Assembly: GCF_900044055.2 (NCBI RefSeq)
Contig: NZ_FCOX02000056.1
Location: 1 to 45,426 of the forward strand
DNA length: 45,426 nt
Source: Caballeronia calidae
GTDB taxonomy: Bacteria; Pseudomonadota; Gammaproteobacteria; Burkholderiales; Burkholderiaceae
Reading direction: 5' to 3'
The notes beneath the pieces are model-generated. The model was not told the DNA's origin. It worked only from the letters and a program-made list of their open reading frames with translations, and ran no database searches. The position numbers were made by a program, and so were the translations under genes. Of this stretch, positions 5,717 to 13,750 are shown one piece after another (position 1 is the first letter of the stretch; every line of letters begins with the position of its first letter).

Positions 5717-8647
5717 ATGGAACACGGCGCTCGCACCCAGAACGAGAAACTCGATGTCAAGACCACGACGTGCTACATGTGCGCATGCCGCTGCGGCATC
5801 CGCGTGCATCTGCGCGACGGCGAAGTCCGATACATCGACGGCAATCCGAACCATCCGCTCAATCAAGGCGTGATCTGCGCGAAAGGCGCGTCGGGCATCA
5901 TGAAGCAGTACTCGCCCGCGCGTCTCACGCAGCCGCTGATGCGCAAGAAGGACGCGCTGCGCGGCGAAGCGCAGTTCGAACCCGTGTCGTGGGACGTCGC
6001 ACTCGACACGCTCGAAAAACGGCTCGCGCATCTGCGCGCGACCGATCCTAAGAAGTTCGCGCTCTTCACCGGCCGCGACCAGATGCAGGCATTGACCGGC
6101 CTCTTCGCGAAGAACTTCGGCACGCCCAACTACGCGGCGCACGGCGGCTTCTGCTCGGCGAACATGGCGGCGGGCATGATCTACACGATCGGCGGCTCCT
6201 TCTGGGAATTCGGCGGCCCGGATCTCGACCGCGCGAAGCTCTTCTTCATGATCGGCACGGCGGAGGATCATCACTCGAATCCGCTCAAGATCGCCCTGTC
6301 GAAGTTCAAGCGCGCGGGCGGACGCTTCATCGCGATCAATCCGGTGCGCACGGGCTATGCGGCCATCGCCGATGAATGGGTGCCGATTCGTCCGGGCACC
6401 GACGGCGCGCTCTTCATGGCGCTGATCCATGAGCTGATCGCCGCCGATGCCTACGATCACGAGTTCGTCACGCGCTACACGAACGCGGCGGAACTGCTCG
6501 ACATGAACGAAGCGAGCGACACGTTCGGCCTCTTCGTGAAAGACGCCGGCGCGCCCGAAGGCAATGCGCTCTTTCCGCAGAATCATCTGTGGTGGGACAC
6601 GAAGAGCAATCGCGCGGTCGCGCATCATGCCGATGACGCCGAGCCCGCGCTCGACGGCCGCTACACGCTCGACGACGGCACGCCCGTCGCGCCCTCTTTC
6701 GCGTTGCTGCGCGAGCAGACGGCATCGTGCACGCCCGAATGGGCAGCGGACATCACCGGCATTCCCGCCGAGACGATCAAACGCCTCGCCGCCGAGATGA
6801 TCGAGGTGAGCCGGGATCACAAGATCACGCTGCCGATCGAATGGACCGACTGCTGGGGCAGGAAGCACGACACGGTGACGGGCAATCCCATCGCCTTCCA
6901 TGCGATGCGCGGTCTCGCGGCGCATTCGAACGGCTTCCAGTCGATCCGCGCGCTCGCGGTGCTGATGTCGCTGATGGGCACGATCGACCGGCCGGGCGGC
7001 TTCCGTCACAAGTCGCCGTTTCCGCGCGCGGTGCCGCCGTCGGCGAAACCGCCGAATCATCCCGATCAGGTCAAACCCAATACGCCGCTCGCAAGCGGCC
7101 CGCTCGGCTGGCCCGCCGCGCCCGAGGACCTGTTCATCCACGACGACGGCACGCCCGCGCGCATCGACAAGGCATTCTCGTGGGAGTATCCGCTCGCGGT
7201 GCACGGCGTGATGCACAGCGTCATCACGAATGCATGGCGCGGCGCCCCCTACCCCATCGACACATTGATGATCTTCATGGCCAACATGGCGTGGAACTCG
7301 TCGATGAACACGATGGAAGTGCGCAAGATGCTCGCCGACCGCGATGAAAACGGCGAGTACAGGATTCCGTTCATCGTCGTGTGCGATGCGTTCCAGTCGG
7401 AGATGACCGCGTTCGCCGATCTCATCCTGCCCGACACGACCTATCTCGAACGCCACGATGCGATGTCGATGCTCGACCGCCCGATCTCCGAGTTCGACGG
7501 CCCCGTCGACTCGGTTCGCGTGCCGGTCGTGCCGCGCACGGGCGAATGCCGGCCCTTCCAGGAAGTGCTCGTCGAGCTCGGCAGCCGGCTGAAGCTGCCC
7601 GCGTTCACCACGCCCGAAGGCACGCGCAAGTATCGCGACTATCCCGATTTCATCGTCAATCATCAGACGTCGCCGGGCTCGGGCGTCGGCTTTCTGATCG
7701 GCTGGCGCGGCAAGGACGGCAAGGACGCGCTCGTCGGCGAGCCGAATCCGAATCAGTGGGAAGAGTACGCGAAGCACGATTGCGTCTATCACTACACGCT
7801 GCCCGAATCGCTGCAATACATGCGCGGGCAGAACGGGCCGTATCTGCAATTCGCGGTCGAAAAAGGCTTTCGCAAGTTCGACGCGCCGATCCTGATCCAG
7901 CTCTATTCCGACGTGATGCAGAAGTTCCGACTCGCCGCGCAAGGGCGCACGAAAGGCCGGCAGCCGCCCGATCATCTGCGCGCGCGCATCGAGCAGTATT
8001 TCGATCCGCTGCCGTTCTGGTATGCGCCGCTCGAACTCGACACGACCGATCTCGCGCACTATCCGCTCGCGGCCGTCACGCAGCGCCCGATGGCGATGTA
8101 TCACTCGTGGGACTCGCAAAACGCATGGCTGCGGCAGATTCACGGCGAAAACCTGCTGTATATGAATCCGCGCATGGCGAAGGAGAACGGCATCGAGGAC
8201 GGCGGCTGGATTTACGTCGAATCGCAATGGGGCAAGGTGCGCTGCATGGCGCGCTATAGCGAAGCCGTGGAGCCCGGCACCGTGTGGACGTGGAACGCGA
8301 TCGGCAAGGCAGCGGGCGCGTGGAGCCTCGGTCCCGACGCCAACGAATCGCAGCGCGGCTTCCTGCTGAATCACCTCATCACGGACGAGATCCCGGATGC
8401 ACGGCGCGAAGGCGCGCGGTTTTCCAACTCGGACCCGATCACGGGACAAGCCGCCTGGTACGACGTGCGCGTGCGCGTCTATCCCGCCGAGGCCGATGCG
8501 CGCCACACGCTGCCGCAGTTCGCACCGATGCCGCCATCGCCGGGCATGACCGGTTCGATCCAGCGCGTCGTGCAGACGTACTTCGCCGGGCGCGGCGAAT
8601 TCGCGGCGCGCCTGCGCAACGCCGTCAAGCGAAACCCAAGCAACTGA
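5717..8647 (+). CDS. soeA: molybdopterin oxidoreductase catalytic subunit, probable sulfite dehydrogenase SoeA
   Basis: A 976-residue DMSO-reductase-family enzyme. The N-terminal [4Fe-4S] site has Cys at residues 19, 22, 26 and 54 (CYMCACRC then GVICAKGASG). Long molybdopterin-binding domains follow, including FFMIGTAEDHHSNP, PDTTYLERHD, and a C-terminal dinucleotide-binding domain around YHSWDSQNAWLRQIHGENLLYMNP. There is no Tat signal, so the enzyme faces the cytoplasm, as described for SoeABC. It is followed by a four-cluster ferredoxin subunit and a DmsC/NrfD-like membrane anchor, and preceded by a YeiE/YeiH sulfite-sulfate pair. This context favours oxidation of sulfite to sulfate with electrons passed to quinone. 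Other family members (polysulfide or DMSO reductase) are less likely because they carry Tat signals. The ATG at 5717 has GAAGGAG upstream; the frame is open earlier but overlaps yeiH. Confidence 0.8.
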   Translation: MEHGARTQNEKLDVKTTTCYMCACRCGIRVHLRDGEVRYIDGNPNHPLNQGVICAKGASGIMKQYSPARLTQPLMRKKDALRGEAQFEPVSWDVALDTLEKRLAHLRATDPKKFALFTGRDQMQALTGLFAKNFGTPNYAAHGGFCSANMAAGMIYTIGGSFWEFGGPDLDRAKLFFMIGTAEDHHSNPLKIALSKFKRAGGRFIAINPVRTGYAAIADEWVPIRPGTDGALFMALIHELIAADAYDHEFVTRYTNAAELLDMNEASDTFGLFVKDAGAPEGNALFPQNHLWWDTKSNRAVAHHADDAEPALDGRYTLDDGTPVAPSFALLREQTASCTPEWAADITGIPAETIKRLAAEMIEVSRDHKITLPIEWTDCWGRKHDTVTGNPIAFHAMRGLAAHSNGFQSIRALAVLMSLMGTIDRPGGFRHKSPFPRAVPPSAKPPNHPDQVKPNTPLASGPLGWPAAPEDLFIHDDGTPARIDKAFSWEYPLAVHGVMHSVITNAWRGAPYPIDTLMIFMANMAWNSSMNTMEVRKMLADRDENGEYRIPFIVVCDAFQSEMTAFADLILPDTTYLERHDAMSMLDRPISEFDGPVDSVRVPVVPRTGECRPFQEVLVELGSRLKLPAFTTPEGTRKYRDYPDFIVNHQTSPGSGVGFLIGWRGKDGKDALVGEPNPNQWEEYAKHDCVYHYTLPESLQYMRGQNGPYLQFAVEKGFRKFDAPILIQLYSDVMQKFRLAAQGRTKGRQPPDHLRARIEQYFDPLPFWYAPLELDTTDLAHYPLAAVTQRPMAMYHSWDSQNAWLRQIHGENLLYMNPRMAKENGIEDGGWIYVESQWGKVRCMARYSEAVEPGTVWTWNAIGKAAGAWSLGPDANESQRGFLLNHLITDEIPDARREGARFSNSDPITGQAAWYDVRVRVYPAEADARHTLPQFAPMPPSPGMTGSIQRVVQTYFAGRGEFAARLRNAVKRNPSN

Positions 8648-8658
8648 AGGAGACCGAC

Positions 8659-9378
8659 ATGACCCAGATGGCCCTGGTGATCGATTTGAACGTCTGCGTC
8701 GGATGCCACGCTTGCGTGACGAGCTGCAAGGAGTGGAACACCTCCGGCGAAGCGGGCAGCCTCGCGGATCAGCGTCCCTACGACGCCGATCCGTCCGGCA
8801 CCTTCTTCAACCGCGTGCAGACTTATGAGGCGGGCGAGTTTCCGCTCGCCGACACGATCCACTTTCCGAAGTCGTGCCTGCACTGCGAGGACCCGCCGTG
8901 CGTGCCAGTGTGCCCGACCGGCGCGAGCTACAAGCGCAAGGAAGACGGGCTCGTGCTCGTCGATTTCGACAAGTGCATCGGCTGCAAGTACTGCGCGTGG
9001 GCGTGTCCTTACGGCGCGCGCGAGCTTGATGAAGAGCGCAAGGAGATGACGAAGTGCACGCTGTGCGCGGATCGCATCTATAACGAGGCGCTGCCCGAGC
9101 GCGATCGCAAGCCGGCGTGCGTGCTGGCGTGCCCGACGTCGGCGCGGCTCTTCGGCGATATCCACGATCCCGAGTCGGTGGTATCGAAGGCGATCAAGGA
9201 GCGCGGCGGCTATCAGCTGATGCCCGAATGGGAGACGAAGCCCGCGAATCATTATTTGCCGCGGCGGCCGGTCAATTCGTGCAGCAGCGGCGGCTCGTGC
9301 GGCTGCAATTCCAACGCCGCCGAAGCGCCCGAAGCACACGGCGAACTGAATCTCGCGGCGATGGCCGTGCGCGTCTGA
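8659..9378 (+). CDS. soeB: [4Fe-4S] electron-transfer subunit, probable SoeB
   Basis: A 239-residue ferredoxin-like subunit of the DmsB/PhsB/SoeB type. Four Cys-rich motifs can be seen: CVGCHACVTSCKEWN near residue 13, CLHCEDPPCVPVCPTGA, CIGCKYCAWACPYGA, and CTLCADRIY with a later ACVLACPTSA. These would hold four [4Fe-4S] clusters carrying electrons from the molybdenum subunit to the membrane anchor. The tail SCSSGGSCGCNSN is an extra Cys/Ser/Gly-rich stretch whose role I cannot assign. It starts 11 bases after soeA, with AAGGAG upstream of its ATG, and is 20 bases ahead of soeC, so the three genes are surely one transcript. Confidence 0.85.
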   Translation: MTQMALVIDLNVCVGCHACVTSCKEWNTSGEAGSLADQRPYDADPSGTFFNRVQTYEAGEFPLADTIHFPKSCLHCEDPPCVPVCPTGASYKRKEDGLVLVDFDKCIGCKYCAWACPYGARELDEERKEMTKCTLCADRIYNEALPERDRKPACVLACPTSARLFGDIHDPESVVSKAIKERGGYQLMPEWETKPANHYLPRRPVNSCSSGGSCGCNSNAAEAPEAHGELNLAAMAVRV

Positions 9379-9398
9379 CCTTTCATCGGAGCTCAATC

Positions 9399-10337
9399 AT
9401 GAAACCCGCGTTTTCCGTCGTGTTTCTCACGACACTGAGCGGCGCCGCGCAAGGCTTGCTGATCGCGCTCGTCGGTGTCGAGGCGTGCGCGAAGCTCGGC
9501 TTGATCACGTCGCCTTCGCAGACGTTCTTCATCGTCGGCGCGGCGCTGTCGGTCGTGCTCGGCGGCCTCGGGCTGCTCGCTTCGTTCTTTCACCTCGGGC
9601 ATCCGGAACGTGCGTGGCGCGCCATCGCGATGTGGCGCACGTCGTGGCTGTCGCGCGAATGTCTCTGTCTGCCCGCGTTTCTCGGATGCGGCGCGCTGTA
9701 TGGCATCGCGCATTGGTTCGGCGCGCCGTGGTCGCTCGTCATCGGTTTGATCGGCGTGATCGCGTCGGCGGCGCTCTTCGTCTGCACCGCGATGATCTAC
9801 GCTTGCCTGCGCTTCCTTCAGGAATGGGCGACGCCGCTCACGCTGGTCAACTTCGTGCTGCTCGGCTGCGCGTCGGGATTCACGCTCGCGACCGCGTGCG
9901 CCGCGTGGCTCGCGCCGTCGCTCGCGGCGGGTCTCGCGGCCTGCGCATGCACGCTCACGCTCGCCGGTTGCGCGACGCGCGTCGCCAGCCTGCAGCGCAA
10001 TGCGCGGCTGCGGCCGAAGTCGACCGTGCAAAGCGCGACGGGCATCAAGGGGCCGAATGTCGTGCAGAAGTCGCGCGGCTTCACGGCGGGCGCGTTCAAT
10101 CTGCGGGAGTTCTTTCATGGACGATCGGCCGAAGCGATCGCGCGCATCAAGTGGACATTTCTCGTCTGCGCGTTCGGCGTGCCCTTCGTGCTGATGCTGC
10201 TCGGCATGAGCGCGCAATCGGCCGCGCTGTTCTGCATCGCGGCGCTGACGCAGTATCTCGGTCTCATCGCGGAGCGATGGTTCTTCTTCGCGGAAGCGCG
10301 GCATTCGCAGAACATCTATTACGCGCGGGCTTCGTGA
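9399..10337 (+). CDS. soeC: DmsC-family membrane anchor, probable SoeC
   Basis: A 312-residue hydrophobic protein with about 8 transmembrane segments, of the DmsC family. FHLGHPERAWRAIAMWRTSWLSRE shows the His and Arg positions typical of the quinone-linked anchor. It anchors the SoeAB dimer to the inner membrane and passes electrons to the quinone pool. A charged cytoplasmic segment (residues about 205-245, KSTVQSATGIKGPNVVQKSRGF) separates the last helices, as is usual in this family. It is the last gene of the sulfite module; a strong symmetrical terminator follows 8 bases after the stop. Confidence 0.82.
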   Translation: MKPAFSVVFLTTLSGAAQGLLIALVGVEACAKLGLITSPSQTFFIVGAALSVVLGGLGLLASFFHLGHPERAWRAIAMWRTSWLSRECLCLPAFLGCGALYGIAHWFGAPWSLVIGLIGVIASAALFVCTAMIYACLRFLQEWATPLTLVNFVLLGCASGFTLATACAAWLAPSLAAGLAACACTLTLAGCATRVASLQRNARLRPKSTVQSATGIKGPNVVQKSRGFTAGAFNLREFFHGRSAEAIARIKWTFLVCAFGVPFVLMLLGMSAQSAALFCIAALTQYLGLIAERWFFFAEARHSQNIYYARAS

Positions 10338-10345
10338 TCCGACAA

Positions 10346-10373
10346 AAAACGCGTGCCGCACGGCACGCGTTTT
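10346..10373. terminator. bidirectional Rho-independent terminator
   Basis: AAAACGCGTGCCG (10346-10358) pairs perfectly with CGGCACGCGTTTT (10361-10373). The A and T runs at the two ends make it work on both strands. It lies between soeC and the convergent PLP enzyme gene, whose stop is at 10377. Confidence 0.85.
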
Positions 10374-10376
10374 CGC

Positions 10377-11618
10377 TTACACGGCGAGCTTGAGCGCCTG
10401 CTCGAAATCGGCGATCAGATCGTCGATATCCTCGATGCCCGCGGACAAGCGCAGCATGCCGTCCGATATGCCCATCGATTTGCGCACTTCCGGTCCTGCT
10501 TCGTAGAAGATCGTCGGCGCGACCGGAATGATGAGCGTGCGCGTGTCGCCCAGGCCCGTCGCCTTGATCGGCACTTGCAGCGCGTTCACCACTTCGATCA
10601 TGCGATCCGCATTGCGCAGTTCGAACGACAGCAGCCACGACGCACCCTTGAACAGCGTCTGCGCGATCTCATACTGCGGATGACTCTTCAGCCCCGGATA
10701 GAACACGCGGCCAATAGCCTCGTGCTTCTCGAGAAACTGAGCGAGCGCGAGCGCATTCTCGCTGCATTTCGCGACACGCAGCGCGAGCGTTTCCGCGCCC
10801 ATCGCGATGGAATGCGCCTGCTCCGACGAAAGCGACGCGCCCATATCGCGCAGCCCTTTCTTGCGAATCTGCAAGAGCCCCTGCTCTTTCGACGGCGAGC
10901 GACGATACTCATCGGCGATATTCGGATACGCGCTCCAGTCGAAAAGCCCCGTGTCCGTCACCGCGCCGCCGAGCGCCGCGCCGTGCCCCGCGATCGTCTT
11001 CGTCAGCGAGTTGACGACGAGGCTCGCGCCCACCGCCTTCGGCCGGAACAGCGCGGGCGACGTGATCGTATTGTCGACGACATACGCGAGGCCACGCTCG
11101 CGGCACAGATCGCCGATGCCCTTGAGATCGGGAATCTGCGTGCCCGGATTCGCGATGGTCTCGACGAACACCATGCGCGTGTTCGGCTTGATCGCGCTGG
11201 CGACGTTGCCGGCGGACGTGGCATCGACCATCGTCACTTCGATGCCGAGCGTGCGCAACGTGCCAAAAAGACTGTTGGTGTTGCCGAACACGTAGCGGCT
11301 GGAGACCAGATGATCGCCCGCGCGCAGCAAGGTCAGGAACACCGCCGTCAGCCCCGCCATGCCCGTGCTGAAGCAGATCGACCCGATGCCCTCTTCGAGG
11401 CTCGTGATCTTGCGCTCGAGCGCGGCCGTCGTGGGCGTGCCCTGGCGCGCGTAATTGAAGCCGCCCTTCTTCGTGCCCTGAAAGACGCCGATCAGATCCT
11501 CCACGCGCTCGAATCCGTACTGGACCGATGTGTGGATCGCCTGGTGCACGCCGCCATGCTCCACGCCGACGTTCCTGTCGCCGTGAACGATGCCTGTGGT
11601 GAAGCCTTGCTTGTCCAT
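10377..11618 (-). CDS. cystathionine gamma-synthase family PLP enzyme
   Basis: A 413-residue Cys/Met-metabolism PLP-dependent enzyme (fold type I). Visible family features: the early YARQGTPTTAALERKITSLEEG region, the cofactor loop FSTGMAGLTAVF, VFVETIANPGTQIPDL, AYVVDNTITSPALF with the PLP-contacting Asp, and VNSLTKTIAGHG with the Schiff-base Lys. The substrate could be O-acyl-homoserine with cysteine or sulfide, or methionine (gamma-lyase); sequence alone does not decide. The ATG at 11618 has GGAGAAGG upstream. The gene stands alone, convergent with soeC and divergent from the glutathione transferase gene. A role in sulfur metabolism next to a sulfite module is suggestive but unproven. A second, only distantly similar enzyme of the family is at 38055-39254. 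Confidence 0.8.
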   Translation of the reverse strand: MDKQGFTTGIVHGDRNVGVEHGGVHQAIHTSVQYGFERVEDLIGVFQGTKKGGFNYARQGTPTTAALERKITSLEEGIGSICFSTGMAGLTAVFLTLLRAGDHLVSSRYVFGNTNSLFGTLRTLGIEVTMVDATSAGNVASAIKPNTRMVFVETIANPGTQIPDLKGIGDLCRERGLAYVVDNTITSPALFRPKAVGASLVVNSLTKTIAGHGAALGGAVTDTGLFDWSAYPNIADEYRRSPSKEQGLLQIRKKGLRDMGASLSSEQAHSIAMGAETLALRVAKCSENALALAQFLEKHEAIGRVFYPGLKSHPQYEIAQTLFKGASWLLSFELRNADRMIEVVNALQVPIKATGLGDTRTLIIPVAPTIFYEAGPEVRKSMGISDGMLRLSAGIEDIDDLIADFEQALKLAV

Positions 11619-11819
11619 CCCTTCTCCGCTACGAGTCGAATCGCAAAACGCCAATTTTGCCCGATCCGCGACGATTCATGGCGCAATCATGCCGTTCCGG
11701 CGCCACGGGAACGCGTGTTGCTCGCTCGCTCCTTCGTCCGCGCGTTTCATCGCAAGCGGAAAACGCGCACACTCACATCTCGCCGCGAACGCGGCATGCC
11801 CCGACGAGGAGCCTTTCTC

Positions 11820-12554
11820 ATGGCTTACGAACTCTATTACTGGGACGGATTGCAAGGCCGCGGCGAATTCGTGCGGCTCGCGCTGGAAGATGCCGGCGCC
11901 GAATATATCGACGTGGCGCGCGAATCGAAGAAAAGCGGCTACGGCATGGACGCGATGATGAAGGTGCTGAACAGCAAGACCGAGCCGCACATTCCCTTCG
12001 CGCCGCCGTTTCTGAAGGATGGCGATCTCATCGTGCCGCACGTCGCGAACATCCTGCTCTATCTCGGGCCGAAGCTGAAGCTCGCGCCGAAGGACGAAGG
12101 CTTGCGCTATGTCGCGCACGGCCTGCAACTGACGATCGCCGATTTCGTCGCCGAAGTGCACGACACGCATCATCCGCTCGCGACCGATCTCTACTACGAA
12201 GATCAGAAGGACGCGGCGAAAATCCGCACGCAGAATTTTCTCGACAAGCGCGTACCGAAGTTCATGAACTACTTCGAGCGCGTGCTCAAGCAGAATCCAC
12301 AGGGCGACACGCAGATGGTCGGCCATGACACGACATACGTCGATCTCTCGATGTTCCAGATCGTCGACGGCCTGCACTACGCCTTTCCGCGCGCGATGAA
12401 GAAGTTCGGCACGCAGTATCCGCGCGTCGCCGCGCTGCACGACGCGGTGCTGCAAAGGCCGAACATCGCGGCTTATGTCGATTCGGAACGGCGCATCCCG
12501 TTCAACGAATCGGGCATTTTCAGGCATTACCCCGAACTCGATCAGGACGCTTGA
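11820..12554 (+). CDS. glutathione S-transferase family protein
   Basis: A 244-residue cytosolic glutathione transferase-like protein. The thioredoxin-fold N-terminal domain begins MAYELYYWDGLQGRGEFVRLALEDAGAEY, with an early Tyr likely near the glutathione sulfur and FLKDGDLIVPHVANILLYLG supplying the peptide-binding part. An all-helical C-terminal domain follows (from about residue 95, including IADFVAEVHDTHHP). The reaction would be glutathione conjugation or thiol transfer on an unknown substrate. The ATG at 11820 has GAGGAG upstream. It is followed after 35 bases by an aldo/keto reductase gene in the same direction, so the two probably share a transcript for detoxifying reactive carbonyls or xenobiotics; that is an inference. 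Confidence 0.82.
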   Translation: MAYELYYWDGLQGRGEFVRLALEDAGAEYIDVARESKKSGYGMDAMMKVLNSKTEPHIPFAPPFLKDGDLIVPHVANILLYLGPKLKLAPKDEGLRYVAHGLQLTIADFVAEVHDTHHPLATDLYYEDQKDAAKIRTQNFLDKRVPKFMNYFERVLKQNPQGDTQMVGHDTTYVDLSMFQIVDGLHYAFPRAMKKFGTQYPRVAALHDAVLQRPNIAAYVDSERRIPFNESGIFRHYPELDQDA

Positions 12555-12589
12555 ACCCAACGCAAACCCAACGCAAACCAGGAGCCAGC

Positions 12590-13393
12590 ATGGTAGAAAC
12601 GATTCCTTCCTTCGGCCTCGGCACGTTTCGCGTCGACGCCGCGAAGACCACGAACGCCGTGAAGAGCGCGTTGCAGCTCGGCTATCGTCATATCGACACC
12701 GCGCAGTACTACAACAACGAGGCGGCCGTCGGTCAGGGCGTGCGCGACTCGGGCGTGCCGCGCGAGGACATCTGGGTCACGACGAAAGTCTGGTGGGAGC
12801 GGCTCTCGCGCGACGCGCTCATCGCGAGCCTGAAGGACAGTCACGCGAAGCTCGATATCGGCACCATCGATCTCGCGCTCGTGCACTGGCCGTCGCCCGA
12901 CGGCGCGGTGCCCATCGCCGAAACGCTCGCGGCGATGCAGGAAGCGCAGAAGCTCGGGCTGATCCGCCGTTACGGCGTGTCGAACTTCACCGCGCCGCTG
13001 CTCGAAGAAGCGCTGAAGGCGCCGGGCGGCAAGGAGATCGTCACGAATCAGTTCGAAGTGAGCCCGTTTCTCGCGAACCGCGAGCTCGTCGATGCGACGC
13101 AGCAACTCGGCGTAAAGGTGACCGCGTATATGCCGCTCGGCGAAGGCCGCGCGCACACCGACGCGACGCTCGCGGCGATCGCGAAAAAGCACGACGCGAC
13201 GCCCGCGCAGGTGACGTTCGCGTGGCTGCTGTCGCGCGATATCGTGGTGCTGTCGGCATCGACGAATCCGGAGCATCAGAAGAGCAACTGGGATGCGCAG
13301 AAGCTGAAGCTCGACGCCGACGACATCGCGAAAATCGATGCGCTCGACGAAGGCAAGCGCAATGCGAATCCGCCGTTCGCGCCGAAGTGGTGA
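12590..13393 (+). CDS. aldo/keto reductase, DkgB-like
   Basis: A 267-residue NADPH-dependent (alpha/beta)8 aldo/keto reductase, the usual size for the 2,5-diketogluconate reductase B / methylglyoxal reductase group. The catalytic tetrad is complete: Asp36, Tyr41, Lys66 and His99 (GYRHIDTAQYYNN, TTKVWW, LVHWPSP). The family signature GLIRRYGVSNF is present. It would reduce methylglyoxal or sugar-derived carbonyls in the cytoplasm. Coupling to the preceding glutathione transferase fits carbonyl detoxification. The ketogluconate genes 10 kb to the left make a 2,5-diketogluconate role thinkable but not supported. GGAG precedes the ATG, and a clear terminator follows the stop. Confidence 0.85.
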   Translation: MVETIPSFGLGTFRVDAAKTTNAVKSALQLGYRHIDTAQYYNNEAAVGQGVRDSGVPREDIWVTTKVWWERLSRDALIASLKDSHAKLDIGTIDLALVHWPSPDGAVPIAETLAAMQEAQKLGLIRRYGVSNFTAPLLEEALKAPGGKEIVTNQFEVSPFLANRELVDATQQLGVKVTAYMPLGEGRAHTDATLAAIAKKHDATPAQVTFAWLLSRDIVVLSASTNPEHQKSNWDAQKLKLDADDIAKIDALDEGKRNANPPFAPKW

Positions 13394-13432
13394 CGCGCGC
13401 TCGCCTGTCCGGCTGACTCGAAGTCGTCGCAA

Positions 13433-13465
13433 GCCAGTGTCGGCGAGGCCGGCACTGGCTTTTTT
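13433..13465 (+). terminator. Rho-independent terminator after aldo/keto reductase gene
   Basis: GCCAGTGTCGGC (13433-13444) and GCCGGCACTGGC (13448-13459) form a 12-bp stem with one T-G pair and a 3-base loop (GAG), followed by six T (13460-13465). It ends the glutathione transferase / aldo-keto reductase transcript. Confidence 0.88.
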
Positions 13466-13580
13466 CTTCGCCGCATCGATAACCCTTTCTTCTGACACTC
13501 GGCCGCTTTTTCTCGCGTTTCACCGCAACTACGCCACTGTAAAAAATTACTCGCACGCGCTGTTTCTGACTTAACCCTCA

Positions 13581-13609
13581 TTGTCAGTTAGCACCTTGCA
13601 AGGTATAAA
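13581..13609 (+). promoter_or_regulatory. sigma70-like promoter of the subtilase gene
   Basis: TTGTCA (13581-13586), 17 bases, then TATAAA (13604-13609) closely match the sigma70 consensus and lie in an AT-rich block unusual for this window. The implied start near 13616 leaves a leader of about 135 bases. This leader holds two inverted repeats: ATAAAG/CTTTAT enclosing TCCGA/TCGGA (13605-13637), and ATGGTC/GACCAT (13674-13689). Confidence 0.6.
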
Positions 13610-13750
13610 GCATTCCGATTTATTCGGATTACTTTATAGCTCGAATAGAACAAATCCTATCTGAAGAGAGGAAATGGTCGAGAGACCATGAGAAATCGAA
13701 CATCCTAATCCCACTCGCTGTCACAGCGATCACAAAAGTATCGAACAAAA

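Noticed and set aside
5666..8506. A 946-codon open frame on the minus strand opposite soeA
   Set aside because: It mirrors the codon periodicity of soeA; the product is an Arg/His/Ala-rich string without any family motif, as expected for antisense frames in GC-rich DNA.
10353..11819. A plus-strand extension that would fuse about 490 residues to the glutathione transferase
   Set aside because: The extension is antisense to a clear PLP enzyme; the true start at 11820 has a good ribosome site and matches the family length.
12590..13393. KguD (2-keto-6-phosphogluconate reductase) missing from the kgu operon
   Set aside because: The protein is an aldo/keto reductase with its own tetrad, whereas KguD belongs to the D-2-hydroxyacid dehydrogenases.
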